Notes under the pieces: generated by a model | What the model was told of the DNA's origin: nothing | The model's input: the letters and a program-made list of their open reading frames with translations, nothing else | Databases searched by the model: none | Shown here: one piece after another, positions 33,050 to 43,314 of the stretch | Position numbering within the stretch: position 1 is the first letter of the stretch | Layout: the number at the start of each line of letters is the position of its first letter | NCBI GenBank assembly: GCA_951394045.1 | Contig: OX596000.1 | Coordinates: 1,178,001 to 1,242,000, forward strand | Source of the DNA: Nitzschia sp. DOCU1 | Taxonomy: Eukaryota; Bacillariophyta; Bacillariophyceae; Bacillariales; Bacillariaceae | Length of the DNA: 64,000 bases | Reading direction: 5' to 3' | Program-made: the position numbers and the translations under genes

Positions 33050-35332
33050 TTATTCGGGTATTGATGGTGGATGTTGCATTTCTACCAAGGCCGCGTTGTA
33101 CATCGCCATCAAGTCTAGCCTACGGATTTGGACAAGGAACGAGTTCACCACAGGCACGAACGATATATCGTCCTGTTCGTCTAGAAGCAAACCAGTCTGC
33201 GATTTTCCATTCCTAAGCACCTCCATCATCAGCTTTCGAGCCCTTTGGACTGCGATTTGGGCCGAAACTTTGGTTGAGAGCTCAACCTTAGTATCGTGAA
33301 ATAGTAGAGCCTCAAACTGGCCCAGGGTACGCAAGAAATATTGATCCTCAAATCGTTCTTCTTTCTCGATATTGATGATCTCATTGTTGTTGCTTGCCCT
33401 AAGTTCGGGCATGTCGTGGATATAGTTGTAAGCCGCAGCAGAAGAAGAAACAAACTCCCAATCATGTCCATTGCTAGTTTTGTTGATCTGGTCGGTGTCT
33501 TTGGGCATGCCCAAAGAAGAATCCAGGGGTTCGAAAGCTTCAGGACTGCTGCTGATTCGGGGTTTGCTTTCCTTGGCACGGGGCTGATTGGCATTAGCGA
33601 CTGTCGACTTGCTTTGCCCTTTCTTTTCTTGCCCTTTTTGTTTGGGTTTCGCTACTACTGCCTTGCCCTTTGCAGAGGGACTGCTGCCTAGGTCGTTCTG
33701 GGACTTTGCTCTATTGGCACGGGACATTTTAGGGGTAGTAGCACCTGTGGACTTGGGCTGCCCTCGTTGATGGGGACGAAGCCCTACTGCTTTGGACTTG
33801 TTGTACTGACGCACAAGGAGAATCCATGGCAAAAGGATCAACACGAGCGCCAACCCGCCAACAACACGTTGCTGTATCGAGTAATCGCTCTCGTCAGACA
33901 AGGATTCGCTGTGCGTCAAGGGCGCATGGAGGACAGGACAGCTACTAGGCGCCGTATCATCAGAATTGGTCAATAATGGCCACGATGACGATGACGATGA
34001 CTCGGCCAAAATCGACAGTCGTTGCACGTCTTCCCACACTTCATTGGCAGATAGTTCCGGCAACTGCTGTTTGGACCGCTGTGTCCAACCGTTTGGCACT
34101 AGTTTTTCTTGCAAGTCATCAAGACCCTGAAGGAGTAGTAGATTGTGGAAAGGATGACCATGATCATTTGTCAATGGAGCCACAGAACGATACAATTCCA
34201 ATAGCTTGTGGGCTTGAAGAAATAGATTCCGAACTTGTCGTTGAATTTTATGGTCGGCCATGTTGGACTTGAAAAGAATCGAGTCAGCTTGCCACAATGT
34301 CTGACAAACTCGGCGGCGATATGAATCGCTAGAACAAAGTTGCGAGGATGTCAAAGAAGCAGCTGCACCGTCTTCTTTTTCGTCGACTATACCGATAGGG
34401 GAGAAATGATTCAAAGAAAAACGGGGTAGTTCTTCTTGTTGCTGTCCTTTGGCGTCATTAGTCCTCTCGGAAATATCCTGCTTCCACTCAGCCAACACTT
34501 TCTTTCTCAAAAGCCAAAGTTCATCGGACGTGACACCATCCTTTGTAGAATGAACTTGTTCTCGCAACAATGTCAAGGACGTTTGATATTCCACACTGGC
34601 TGCTCGATATTGTTCTTGGTGAAAATACAAATCGCCCTGGACTTCATGATAGACTGTGGCTTGTAGAGCATCCAAATATCGATCGATATTCTCAGGCAAG
34701 CTTGGAAAATGCGACCAAACTCGCTTGCGATTTTGACGATGACGCGTCTCGATGAATTCTACAAAGTCACGAAAGAACAAAATCGAATCCAGATTCTCTG
34801 GAACGTTTGCCAAGGCCTCGTCCATGGTTTGTGTTTCCGACCTTGTTCTGTCATGTTCAGATTTCTCGTGCTCTGCCACGAGGATGGATTGAATACTTGT
34901 ATAGAGTTCGAGTCGCGCTGCCGATTGAAAGGCCTTGGCGGCTTCATGCCACTTTTCCATATCCATCAACGTCCTTCCTAGACCTATCCACCCGGATAAT
35001 GCACCCAACGACAATCGACCTTGTTCCAGCGAAGAATATCGCTGAAGCGCCGTAGCATACTGTTGCTTGGCTTTGTGGTACTTTTCTAGCTCGTGGAATT
35101 TCTTGGCAACTTTTAGGTAGAGTGGAATCACCTGGGGATGATGCAATCCCAAGACTTGTTCTTTGAGTTGCAAAGCATCCTTCCAATACACTAGAGCTTC
35201 CGCCTGGCGGCGGGCATCTCCAAAATCTAGAGTTGTAGCGTGGTTGATTCGTTCATTGGCTAGTTGCAACAACAACAACAACTGCTCTTCCTCGACGGAG
35301 GATGCATCATCATCTGCTACTGCTGGCGACAT
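33050..35332 (-). CDS. TPR protein with one transmembrane segment
   Basis: Single exon, 760 residues, ATG 35332-35330. The first 270 residues contain TPR-like helix pairs (W-K-D-A-L-Q-L, L-G-R-T-L-M-D-M-E-K-W-H-E-A-A-K-A-F, then Y-H-E-V-Q-G-D-L-Y-F-H-Q-E-Q-Y). A single hydrophobic helix is at about 488-508, followed by a long Lys/Gln/Ser/Pro-rich segment and a conserved-looking C-terminal helix pair (F-L-V-Q-I-R-R-L-D-L-M-A-M-Y-N). That C-terminal motif and the acidic N-terminus recur in the decayed copy at 39255-40098. A membrane scaffold role is inference. Confidence 0.75.
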   Translation of the reverse strand: MSPAVADDDASSVEEEQLLLLLQLANERINHATTLDFGDARRQAEALVYWKDALQLKEQVLGLHHPQVIPLYLKVAKKFHELEKYHKAKQQYATALQRYSSLEQGRLSLGALSGWIGLGRTLMDMEKWHEAAKAFQSAARLELYTSIQSILVAEHEKSEHDRTRSETQTMDEALANVPENLDSILFFRDFVEFIETRHRQNRKRVWSHFPSLPENIDRYLDALQATVYHEVQGDLYFHQEQYRAASVEYQTSLTLLREQVHSTKDGVTSDELWLLRKKVLAEWKQDISERTNDAKGQQQEELPRFSLNHFSPIGIVDEKEDGAAASLTSSQLCSSDSYRRRVCQTLWQADSILFKSNMADHKIQRQVRNLFLQAHKLLELYRSVAPLTNDHGHPFHNLLLLQGLDDLQEKLVPNGWTQRSKQQLPELSANEVWEDVQRLSILAESSSSSSWPLLTNSDDTAPSSCPVLHAPLTHSESLSDESDYSIQQRVVGGLALVLILLPWILLVRQYNKSKAVGLRPHQRGQPKSTGATTPKMSRANRAKSQNDLGSSPSAKGKAVVAKPKQKGQEKKGQSKSTVANANQPRAKESKPRISSSPEAFEPLDSSLGMPKDTDQINKTSNGHDWEFVSSSAAAYNYIHDMPELRASNNNEIINIEKEERFEDQYFLRTLGQFEALLFHDTKVELSTKVSAQIAVQRARKLMMEVLRNGKSQTGLLLDEQDDISFVPVVNSFLVQIRRLDLMAMYNAALVEMQHPPSIPE

Positions 35333-35713
35333 TGTATTGTAGTAGCTACGGTGGAGCTAGCTAGTATCGCCAGAATCGTCTATTTCAAAGATGAATTCGA
35401 TGGAGGTGTCAATCGCGGAATTCATGGCATGATGCATCGAAAGATCTTTGTTCGTTGCCGCCGCTTTCAACGGAAGCATATCCCTTCCCGGCATGTCTGA
35501 GCATGACGCACGTGCGAAAACCGTGACGCGGAATGAATTTGGCGGGAAGAAGAGTATTCGAATGAGTCCATATCCACGTCGTCGCCTCTCATCACGCCGA
35601 TGGGAGAGCCAAATGCCCGTTTAGCGCGGGGGGAAAGCAAGTGAGAAACTGCCCCCACAAAAAAAGATCTCGGAGCATTTCACTCTTCTCTTGCTGAAGC
35701 ATACCCTTGTACC
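35333..35713. promoter_or_regulatory. divergent intergenic region
   Basis: 381 bp separate the start codons of the TPR gene (minus) and the hydroxyacid oxidase gene (plus); both promoters must lie here. No specific element is recognisable. Confidence 0.3.
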
Positions 35714-37054
35714 ATGACGAGGCCGTCTACTACTAGCTCTTCCATTTCCTTGGATCGCAGCAAGCTCTTGACTGTAGTAGCTGTCAAATTGACGGCAGTC
35801 TTGTTGGTGGGCTTGTGGAGGCGGCGTGCCCAAAAGAACGAACGAGACTACCAAGAATTACGCGCTAAAATTCCTCCCCGTTCCATTGCCGAATTTGAAC
35901 AAATCGCAGTAACCAAAGAACTAGGTGCCTTGGCCAAGGTGTATTTTCAATACTTTTCTGATGAGGGAACTACGTATCAAGCATGTCGAAGCTTTTTTCA
36001 ATCCTTGCGGTTCTTGCCCACCATTTTGAAAGGTGATGTTCGTCACATTGATACTACCCTCTCAATTTTTGGACAAACCCTGGAAATTCCCGTCTTGGTA
36101 GCTCCCAGTGCCTTTCATGTCTTGGCATGTCCCGAAGGAGAAATTGCAACGGCTCGAGGAACGGGTGCCGCCGGTGTCGGATATTGTTACAATTGGATGC
36201 TTTCCAGCAAGGCTTATCCAAAGGTCTTGAAAGAACCGGGCGTCAAATGGTTGCACTTGTACATGTTTGAAGAGCGGGATTTAGTTGAAGCCTCCATTCG
36301 AGCCGCATTGGCTACAGGAGCCTTTAGTGCCATTGTATTAACCTGCGATCATCCTCATCAACGTGTCCAAGGACGAATGATGCCTTATTTTACCACGGCC
36401 GCCGTTCCTCACGCCAATCCGGATGACCCGTTCTTTCCCAATCAAGCCGCCTTGGGCTTTGATGATATTTCTCTAAGAGAATTGTTGGATCCTACATCGA
36501 CCAAACTGCAACGAAAAGCCAATCCAGGTGGCACCAATAGTTCGCAATTGTCGTGGGACGATGTCCAGTGGATTCAATCTCTCGTTCCAACCGGCACACC
36601 CATTGTGGCCAAGGGTATCTTGTCAGCAGCCGATGCTCGCAAGGCCATGCAAGTGGGTGTGAATGCCATTGTGGTGAGTAATCATGGTGGACGACAATGT
36701 GATATTGCAGTACCAGCCATTGAAGCATTGCCCGTCGTGGTGGATGCCGTGCAAGGAAGAATTCCCATTTTTTTGGATTCGGGCATTCGGAATTCCGGTG
36801 ATATTGTCAAGTCCTTGTGTTTAGGAGCTACCGGAGTCATGTTGGGCCGTCCAGCGTTATGGGCCTTGGCGTGTGGCGGCAGCGAGGCATTGGAACGAAT
36901 GTTTCGCACGCTGCAAAGCGATTTGCAAAATGACTTGCGGAGTTTGGGCGTTTTGAGTATTCGAGACTTGGGTCTACAGCACTTGTGGCCACCGGATCGG
37001 GAACGCATTGAATCAATAGTGGCAACGTGCAAGAAGTATGAAATGAAGGAGTAA
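35714..37054 (+). CDS. FMN-dependent alpha-hydroxyacid oxidase, membrane-anchored
   Basis: Single exon, 446 residues, ATG 35714. An N-terminal hydrophobic helix at about 18-36 followed by R-R-R is a likely anchor; the TIM-barrel enzyme follows. Recognisable active-site elements of the glycolate/lactate oxidase family: L-Y after the third strand, T-C-D after the fourth, catalytic-site Lys near 300 (I-V-A-K-G), S-N-H-G-G-R-Q near 322-328 with the base His near 324 and Arg near 327, and D-S-G-I-R near 355 replacing the usual D-G-G-x-R in the FMN phosphate site. The expected reaction is oxidation of a 2-hydroxyacid to the 2-oxoacid. Substrate (glycolate, lactate or longer) is not decidable here. 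Confidence 0.85.
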   Translation: MTRPSTTSSSISLDRSKLLTVVAVKLTAVLLVGLWRRRAQKNERDYQELRAKIPPRSIAEFEQIAVTKELGALAKVYFQYFSDEGTTYQACRSFFQSLRFLPTILKGDVRHIDTTLSIFGQTLEIPVLVAPSAFHVLACPEGEIATARGTGAAGVGYCYNWMLSSKAYPKVLKEPGVKWLHLYMFEERDLVEASIRAALATGAFSAIVLTCDHPHQRVQGRMMPYFTTAAVPHANPDDPFFPNQAALGFDDISLRELLDPTSTKLQRKANPGGTNSSQLSWDDVQWIQSLVPTGTPIVAKGILSAADARKAMQVGVNAIVVSNHGGRQCDIAVPAIEALPVVVDAVQGRIPIFLDSGIRNSGDIVKSLCLGATGVMLGRPALWALACGGSEALERMFRTLQSDLQNDLRSLGVLSIRDLGLQHLWPPDRERIESIVATCKKYEMKE

Positions 37055-37373
37055 TGAGGAGCAATGAGAGTCGTAGCATGCAGCTACCGGTAGCAGTATT
37101 CTACCTGGGGGCGGTTGTTAGTAGTAGCAATAAGAGGAGCAGTGAGAAACTAGCCCAAGCGTTGAATAGATTTCTGACAATGATCAATAATGCCTGTTGT
37201 GTTGCAAAATGAAGAAATGTGAACGTACGATAGCTATTACTGTTTTTACTATGAAAAGACAAGAAAGGACCATGTATGTACTAACTATCGTCGTCTATTG
37301 TACGACACACCCAAGGCAACACCCACACACATACACAAGATCACCCATTTCCAGCAGCAAAATCTTAAACCAA
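37055..37373. other. intergenic between convergent genes
   Basis: 319 bp between the oxidase stop and the methyltransferase stop. No gene, RNA or repeat beyond short AGT tracts. Confidence 0.5.
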
Positions 37374-38342
37374 TCATTTTTCATTTGTTTTTGTGGTGGT
37401 CGTCTTCTTCTTTCCAATCATGAATAAAGCCGCATCTGGGGAATCATTCGGCTGCCATTCATACTCAATAGCAAAGCCTGCTTGTTTCATGTCGTCACGC
37501 AAGATTTCCTTGGTCAATCGTGTATCGATTTGCGGAATAATTCCCAACCAACTCACAGCGGGTACCACATGATTGAAAATCAACGATTTGATCAAGGATT
37601 GGGCGGCCATGTCTCCGACACAAATGGTCGATGTGACAAAGTATCCACCCGGTTCTAGCCAGTTGTGTACTTTGGCGATGACTTGTCGTCGATTGGGCAG
37701 CAAATGCAACAAGCTCATAGCCAAGACGACATTTTGGCTTTCTTTTGGGAGTTCCAATTCATTGACGGAAGCTTTTTGAAATTCGAGTTTTTCGCTCGAG
37801 ATATTCGCTTCCCGGGCTTTGGTTTTGGCAATCTCCACCATTTTACTCGATATATCCGTGGCCAAATAATGGCTCACATTTGAATGTTGAGCATGGTGGA
37901 TACTGGTACCACCTGTACCACATCCCAGTTCCAACACTTTACATGCCACGGAGGAAAAGCAGCGATCTTGTGTGATTTGGAGTTTGGATTGATAGGTTTC
38001 TTGATCTTTAATGGGGCTCTTGGCATAGCCGTCGGCAAAACGATCCCATATCTTGGCTGCTTTTGTATCTTGGGCATCCAGAAAAACCTTAGTTGAAGAA
38101 CTGGTACTGTCGTCGTCGTTGGGAGTTGCCATTGCTGATAGGCTGTCTGTTCTATTCGATGAATTCTTTCTTGATTGAAAATATTGATTGGTAAACAAGG
38201 GAGGAGTGGCCGATACCAAAGCCAATGAAGCAGTTGACGAGAACAAGATGCGATTCGACGACACAACAGATGACGACAGAGACAGGATGCTGCTTAGCGA
38301 TAAGAGCGACGAAACTTTGCTTCTTCGAAAGCTGATGATCAT
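37374..38342 (-). CDS. SAM-dependent methyltransferase (class I)
   Basis: 322 residues from ATG 38342-38340; an internal ATG at residue 71 could give a shorter cytosolic form. The Ser/Leu/Arg-rich first 45 residues with a hydrophobic stretch look like a targeting presequence. The SAM-binding motif I is L-E-L-G-C-G-T-G-G at 137-145; motif II/III-like Y-L-A-T-D-I-S and L-L-H-L-L-P-N follow. This is the methyltransferase-11/25 type found in many lipid and small-molecule methyltransferases. The acceptor is unknown. A hydrophobic segment near 250-270 (L-I-F-N-H-V-V-P-A-V-S-W-L-G) suggests membrane contact. Confidence 0.75.
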   Translation of the reverse strand: MIISFRRSKVSSLLSLSSILSLSSSVVSSNRILFSSTASLALVSATPPLFTNQYFQSRKNSSNRTDSLSAMATPNDDDSTSSSTKVFLDAQDTKAAKIWDRFADGYAKSPIKDQETYQSKLQITQDRCFSSVACKVLELGCGTGGTSIHHAQHSNVSHYLATDISSKMVEIAKTKAREANISSEKLEFQKASVNELELPKESQNVVLAMSLLHLLPNRRQVIAKVHNWLEPGGYFVTSTICVGDMAAQSLIKSLIFNHVVPAVSWLGIIPQIDTRLTKEILRDDMKQAGFAIEYEWQPNDSPDAALFMIGKKKTTTTKTNEK

Positions 38343-39254
38343 GCGTTGATGTCTGCTGCTTTGGTTGTGTGGCGGCTTATGATACCGCTGCTGGCTTGCT
38401 GCTGCTGTTTTGTCGATAATGATAGTGTATGTTCTGTGTTTGAGCGAGAGACCGTGGAGCCGATAGTCGCAACAAGGGATGGATAAAATCCGAATAGATA
38501 CCTGTGACTGTGATGTCGGGAAAGAACTTCCCACCACACCACGAATGGATTTGGATCCAAAAAAGGCTTCGCCGTTGTTCGTCAGTCCTGTACGGGACTC
38601 ATTCGTGCCAATTTCCCCTAAAACCGTGAAGAAAAGGGGGTGGGGCCCGGCTTTTCCAACAACGTGGTGTGTAGGAATACGCTATTCCGTAGTGGATGCC
38701 TCCACGAGACTGCCCATTGGCCAAAAGGGCTCCCCGCACTGGGGGATTGAAATTTGAGATATATGAACTTTAGTTGCTCGGCTGAGTCGCTTGACTTGAT
38801 TATTGTGACAGTGGTGTGGGCGGATGGAAAAACACGCACTTGAAAGGTCCGATTGATGGAATCTTTGAGAAGCTCACACCATCGGGATCATCATTTGTAG
38901 ATGCATCTTCCCCCCCCCCCCCCCCCCCTACATGCTCGGAAGATTTTGAGGTGAAGGAAAAATGTCTACGATGTGGCTAGGATGATCCCCAAGAGCAGTG
39001 AAATGAAGATGGTGGTGCCAGATGCATGCAGATGCCACAGAATGGAGCCACAGAATGGAAGCGTAGGCTTGGAAGATATTGAGATTTTGATGTAAAGGAT
39101 ACAGTGGTGGAGAGCAGCGAAACAAAGATCATGGATGAAGATGCAGAATGCCATAATTTTAGGGGATCATTGCACCAAACTCCTCTTTGTGATACTTGAC
39201 TCTAGCATTGCTGGCTAGACGTAAATCCTCCTCCAAAACCTAGCTACTACTAGT
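38343..39254. other. intergenic with poly-C tract
   Basis: Upstream region of the methyltransferase gene and a non-coding stretch. It contains an uninterrupted C19 run at 38910-38928. No gene is supported. Confidence 0.45.
38910..38928. repeat. C19 homopolymer
   Basis: Nineteen consecutive C residues as written. The true length is likely variable and hard to assemble. Confidence 0.9.
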
Positions 39255-40098
39255 ATGATGGCACTGCCAGCAGCAGATGATGATGCATCTGAAGAGCATC
39301 CACAGCAGCAGGAGAAGTTGTTGCAACTTGCTATGATGGAAATAATCGAACAAGCTGCCACCCTACAAGAAGGGATTTGTTCAAGTTGACAACAATGATA
39401 GCTAGTCCCCAAAATGAAGGGCAAGAAGAAGACCAAGAAGAACAATCCAAGTCAATCAACCCGGGCAAAGATGGCAATGACAATGACAACAACAACAGCA
39501 GCAGCCATCAGCATGACATTGATGTTGGTGATTCTTCTGCTACTGCAGATAACTCACCCGATGACATCCCTGAAAGTTCAGCTACCATGAAGGATGAACA
39601 CCAACAAAATGATCATGCTATCCCATGTGTCCTGAACACCTTGAGGACGTTTGAGGATCTAGCAGGAGGTTATTTTGGTCAAGAAAACTTGCGCGGGTCA
39701 AAAGGGGCCGCAGAATATGCCACGGAAACTGGAACAAAGTTGTGGAGCAGGAGCTTGTAAAGATGAGGCAGCAGCAGCATCCTGGTAATCCGGTGGAGCA
39801 AAAGGAATCTATTACTGTGAACACACAGGAGTTGGGTGTGGTGTTGGAGAAAGTGTTGGATCCCTTCGTGAACTGGAAGTGGCATTTTTTTCGTATGTCC
39901 AAATCCATGGTGCGGCAAAAAGGACGCTCAACTAACTTATTGAAAGTCATGTTGGACCCATTCCTGCACCAAATCCAAAGGTTTGACTTAATGGCATCCT
40001 ATAACATGGCGGCTTTGACCCAATGTAAACATCCAACTTGGTGCTGTAGTAGTAGATGCATCGGTGTTTCTTGTTGGAAGCCATCCGACAGGTCGTGA
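39255..40098 (+). pseudogene. decayed partial relative of the TPR membrane-protein gene
   Basis: The ATG at 39255 opens a 44-codon frame (A-D-D-D-A-S-E-E...K-L-L-Q-L-A) resembling the acidic N-terminus of the TPR gene at 33050-35332 (A-D-D-D-A-S-S-V-E-E-E). It is cut by TGA at 39387. A further frame at 39395-39760 is acidic and Asn/Ser-rich, then a shifted frame to 40098 ends with F-L-H-Q-I-Q-R-F-D-L-M-A-S-Y-N-M-A-A-L, matching F-L-V-Q-I-R-R-L-D-L-M-A-M-Y-N-A-A-L of the intact gene. The TPR core is missing. It could also be a divergent gene with introns I could not place; decay after duplication is my preferred reading. Confidence 0.6.
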
Positions 40099-40396
40099 TT
40101 ATAAACCACTAATTTTTATTCGTTGTACTGACCTAGTAGTATGTGAACTACTCATTGTTTGTGGTTCTATGTATTCCTACAACAACGAGACGAAGACGTG
40201 CTGGTCACTACTATCATAGCTCAGGGAGTGATACTGTAGCTTTTGGCGGGGAGCCGACGGGGGGCCGTGCTTAGTCAGCGCTATGGCGTCTGTCAGCTGT
40301 CCGGAGACATTCACTGTGCCTTATGTCTATTGGACCCGAAATGACGTGTCTGTAGACATGACAGCTGGTGCCGCCAGCCGTTGCTAAAGATATCGC

Positions 40397-41923
40397 ATGG
40401 GCATGCCAAACTCTCACGATTTGAATGGACTTGCGATTTTTTCGTTACCATGCCATCATCTCCCATTCCACCCGAGAACCATGTTTCGTCTATCGTTTCG
40501 TCGCAGCAAGAAGCTAGTTTCCTCCCCCCAGGCTACTTCTATTAGTACTAATAGTGGTAGTGGCAGTCTTGAGAAGAAGATGATGAACAAGGCCATAGTC
40601 AGCCCTGATAATGAATCGGTGTCGACGCCGCCCCCTGAGATTCAGGCAGTCGCCACATCGGAATCCTGGTCCACCGCCGCTACAGCTTATACCAATAGCA
40701 ATGAAAATAACGATAATCATGATGGGGGTTTCATCGTACCGCCAAAGAAAGCCATGACTTTAACAGTCGATGTCATTGATGACCCTCCAAGCCCGGCAGA
40801 CGAAGAAACGATTTCTACGATTGACCCTTATGGCTATGATTATTTCTCCCTACAAGAACTGGAAACTCTATTGACGCCTCGGTTTTTAGAAGATTTTGAA
40901 ACGATTGCACACGAAGAGCAACGGGACCACGAACAAGAACGACAATTCCGAAAGGACTTGATTCAGCGAGAATTGAATGCTTTGATTCAAAGCCTATTAG
41001 CGAATGACGACAGTGAAGACCATGAAGTGGAGCCTGAACTTGTCGAGGCTTTGGGCATTGCTGCTAATCATGTTACCTATCGCAAGAAATTCTATGACGT
41101 GGCTTCGTGTCAATACATTTATGTGCCAAGTGTCGCCCATGCGATTTTGGATGGAAGCCTACTAGAAGAAGCCACCCAGTATTACTTTGGAAAGTCGGAG
41201 GAGTTTTTGGTCTTGTATGCGGCCCGGTTGGGACATGCCGTGATTCAAAGTCAACAAAGCAATGCTCTACAAATGCGGGGTACCCATGACGACGATTTGT
41301 TGGAAGATGTGGATGTATCCAGCATTGCTTCGGTTCATCATCAAGCGCCATCTTCACCATCGATCAATGACGCTGCTGTCAAGAGTATTGCCAATTCTTG
41401 TTTTGGTGTTTCTCCTGTCAATCGATCTACGACTGCTGCTTCTTCGAAAATCTTTCGCTTTGAGACTACTGGGGCCACCACCACGCCTAGTACAGGGACA
41501 CCAAGCCCCGAGGACGTTGCTGCTGTGGCTCCTACCAGCAGACAAAAATGGAACTACACTTGGCTGCTAGCATGTTTCTTAGTTCCTACAGCAATCATTG
41601 GAATGGGGTACAGTCTACCAGCAGTGCGGCTGCTGGACGGTGGTTCTCGTCCAAGGATGACGACGACGAGTGGAGCAGCTAGTATCATCAACGACTTGAG
41701 ACCTGCATTTGTTGTTTCGACTTCAACCATATTGGAAGAACATTTCAACGTGGATGGTCTTGTTTCAGGAGACGACTTGAACAAAATGGAAGAAGCGGTC
41801 TTGACAAAAGGTCTTGAGGACAAAGGAGATACGACGACTGCTCCTTTGCGCATGGACGGTGCGCAAGAATCTTTTGGAAGAAGAAACCGCCCCATTGTCG
41901 CAAACCTTCTCTACTACGTCTAG
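40397..41923 (+). CDS. hypothetical single-pass membrane protein
   Basis: Single exon, 508 residues from ATG 40397; an internal ATG at 40481 (M-F-R-L-S-F-R-R-S-K-K) is an equally good start. The N-terminal 120 residues are Ser/Asn/Pro-rich. Residues 120-250 look folded: acidic and helical, with a Gln/Glu/Arg-rich helix (H-E-E-Q-R-D-H-E-Q-E-R-Q). One hydrophobic helix at about 385-405 is followed by a likely extracellular tail of 100 residues. No known domain recognised. Confidence 0.65.
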   Translation: MGMPNSHDLNGLAIFSLPCHHLPFHPRTMFRLSFRRSKKLVSSPQATSISTNSGSGSLEKKMMNKAIVSPDNESVSTPPPEIQAVATSESWSTAATAYTNSNENNDNHDGGFIVPPKKAMTLTVDVIDDPPSPADEETISTIDPYGYDYFSLQELETLLTPRFLEDFETIAHEEQRDHEQERQFRKDLIQRELNALIQSLLANDDSEDHEVEPELVEALGIAANHVTYRKKFYDVASCQYIYVPSVAHAILDGSLLEEATQYYFGKSEEFLVLYAARLGHAVIQSQQSNALQMRGTHDDDLLEDVDVSSIASVHHQAPSSPSINDAAVKSIANSCFGVSPVNRSTTAASSKIFRFETTGATTTPSTGTPSPEDVAAVAPTSRQKWNYTWLLACFLVPTAIIGMGYSLPAVRLLDGGSRPRMTTTSGAASIINDLRPAFVVSTSTILEEHFNVDGLVSGDDLNKMEEAVLTKGLEDKGDTTTAPLRMDGAQESFGRRNRPIVANLLYYV

Positions 41924-42971
41924 CCACTGTCTCCGAATCAAACCATTATATGAATCATGGGCGAATCAGTCCGCAACTCGTTCGACGACTACTACCAAGC
42001 TATGGCCTGCGATTTCCTGAAACTGTTCCTATTGCACTACTACTTAATCTTGATTTACTGCCCCCGAGATCATTGCATCGTCGTCGTCGTCTCCTTCTTG
42101 TTTGGTGCATTGGTGGGCGGACGTGGGGGGAAGGCAGCAGCTACTGTCCTCCACCAAACATGTTGTAATATCGTACCTTGTGTACGTTGACGCTATGATT
42201 ACAAAGACGGAGGTACGTAGGTTCGTCATAGTTGAAGCTATTACAAAGACCCCTCAATAGTTCTACTCGTAGAGAAGAAGACGTGGGAAGACTGACACAT
42301 TTCGAACGAAAGGCGGAAGACGCATAGCCAGCAGAGAACAAGAAGGGAAGGATGACGGAACGGCAGCTGTTATCCTCTAATCTTGTTGTGCCTCTATTAC
42401 CACGTTTAGAGAAGGGAAGAAGCTCATACTACTACTGCTGATAGAGAGAGAACGAACCTTATTTTCTTCTTTTTGTAGGCGCTGTCGTCATTGTTTCTTG
42501 GTCGAAGTGGTATTCGGTGCGTTGTGCGGACTTTTTGCGCTAAGTGTTACGACGTCTATCATAGAGAAACAGGTTACGATGCTATTACGATACTCGTACC
42601 GACGGACCGGTACGTAGCTATGCAGAATTCATGCGAACCTTGTAGTCCCTTCGTTCAACCGTTCTCTAGCCTCAGGCCCGTTCCAGAGAACCCGAATTGC
42701 CGTCAGATCGTGGCATGGGAAAAGCATCCCATTTCATTCGACGACAACTACAGTAGCCACAACAACAACAAAGAACCATGTCTGCACCACAACCACCTCG
42801 CTGGAAAGTTACGCTGATTAACATACCCCGTCTTCGCTGTTCATGATGTTGTTGGCGCCAGACGGGGCAGGTTGTTGTTCTTCTGACCCTGTTGCACGGC
42901 TTGGTGATGGTGGGTGGAGTGGCGGCGAGGAATGTGGTGGCTCACGCTCGTCGACGGCGATCTGACGCCGA
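41924..42971. other. intergenic, no supported gene
   Basis: Short frames only. An ATG at 42778 preceded by a CAACAACAACAAAG-type leader looks like a genuine start context, but the frame closes after 18 codons, shortly before the piggyBac-like insertion. It might be a truncated gene start or chance. Confidence 0.35.
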
Positions 42972-43314
42972 TTAACTCCAATTATAAGTTTTGACACAAT
43001 AGTGTCAAAACTTTAAGATTTGACACTATCTCTTTATAGGATATGGATCATACCGTGATCCATATGTACCTAACTTTGACTAACTACTTGACCACCAATC
43101 ATATCCTTTACCCCAAAACAGATGCCAGGACCGTGACGAGCACCATCCAAACTGTCTAAGTCATATCAGTCATTTCTCTCTTAGGCCCCTACGTCAAAAG
43201 TTACGGTAGTAAATGTCTTACTGTGCCGCGCGATTGCCGATACCATGATCCATATCTCGTCAAAATCCCCCCAAGCCCGTCACATATCAAAACATCCTCT
43301 TTTTTCCTGCTTCT

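Noticed and set aside
40220..40380. Possible small inverted repeat (GTCTGTCAGCTGTCC versus GACATGACAGCTG)
   Set aside because: The match is short and imperfect with no target duplication; not distinguishable from chance.
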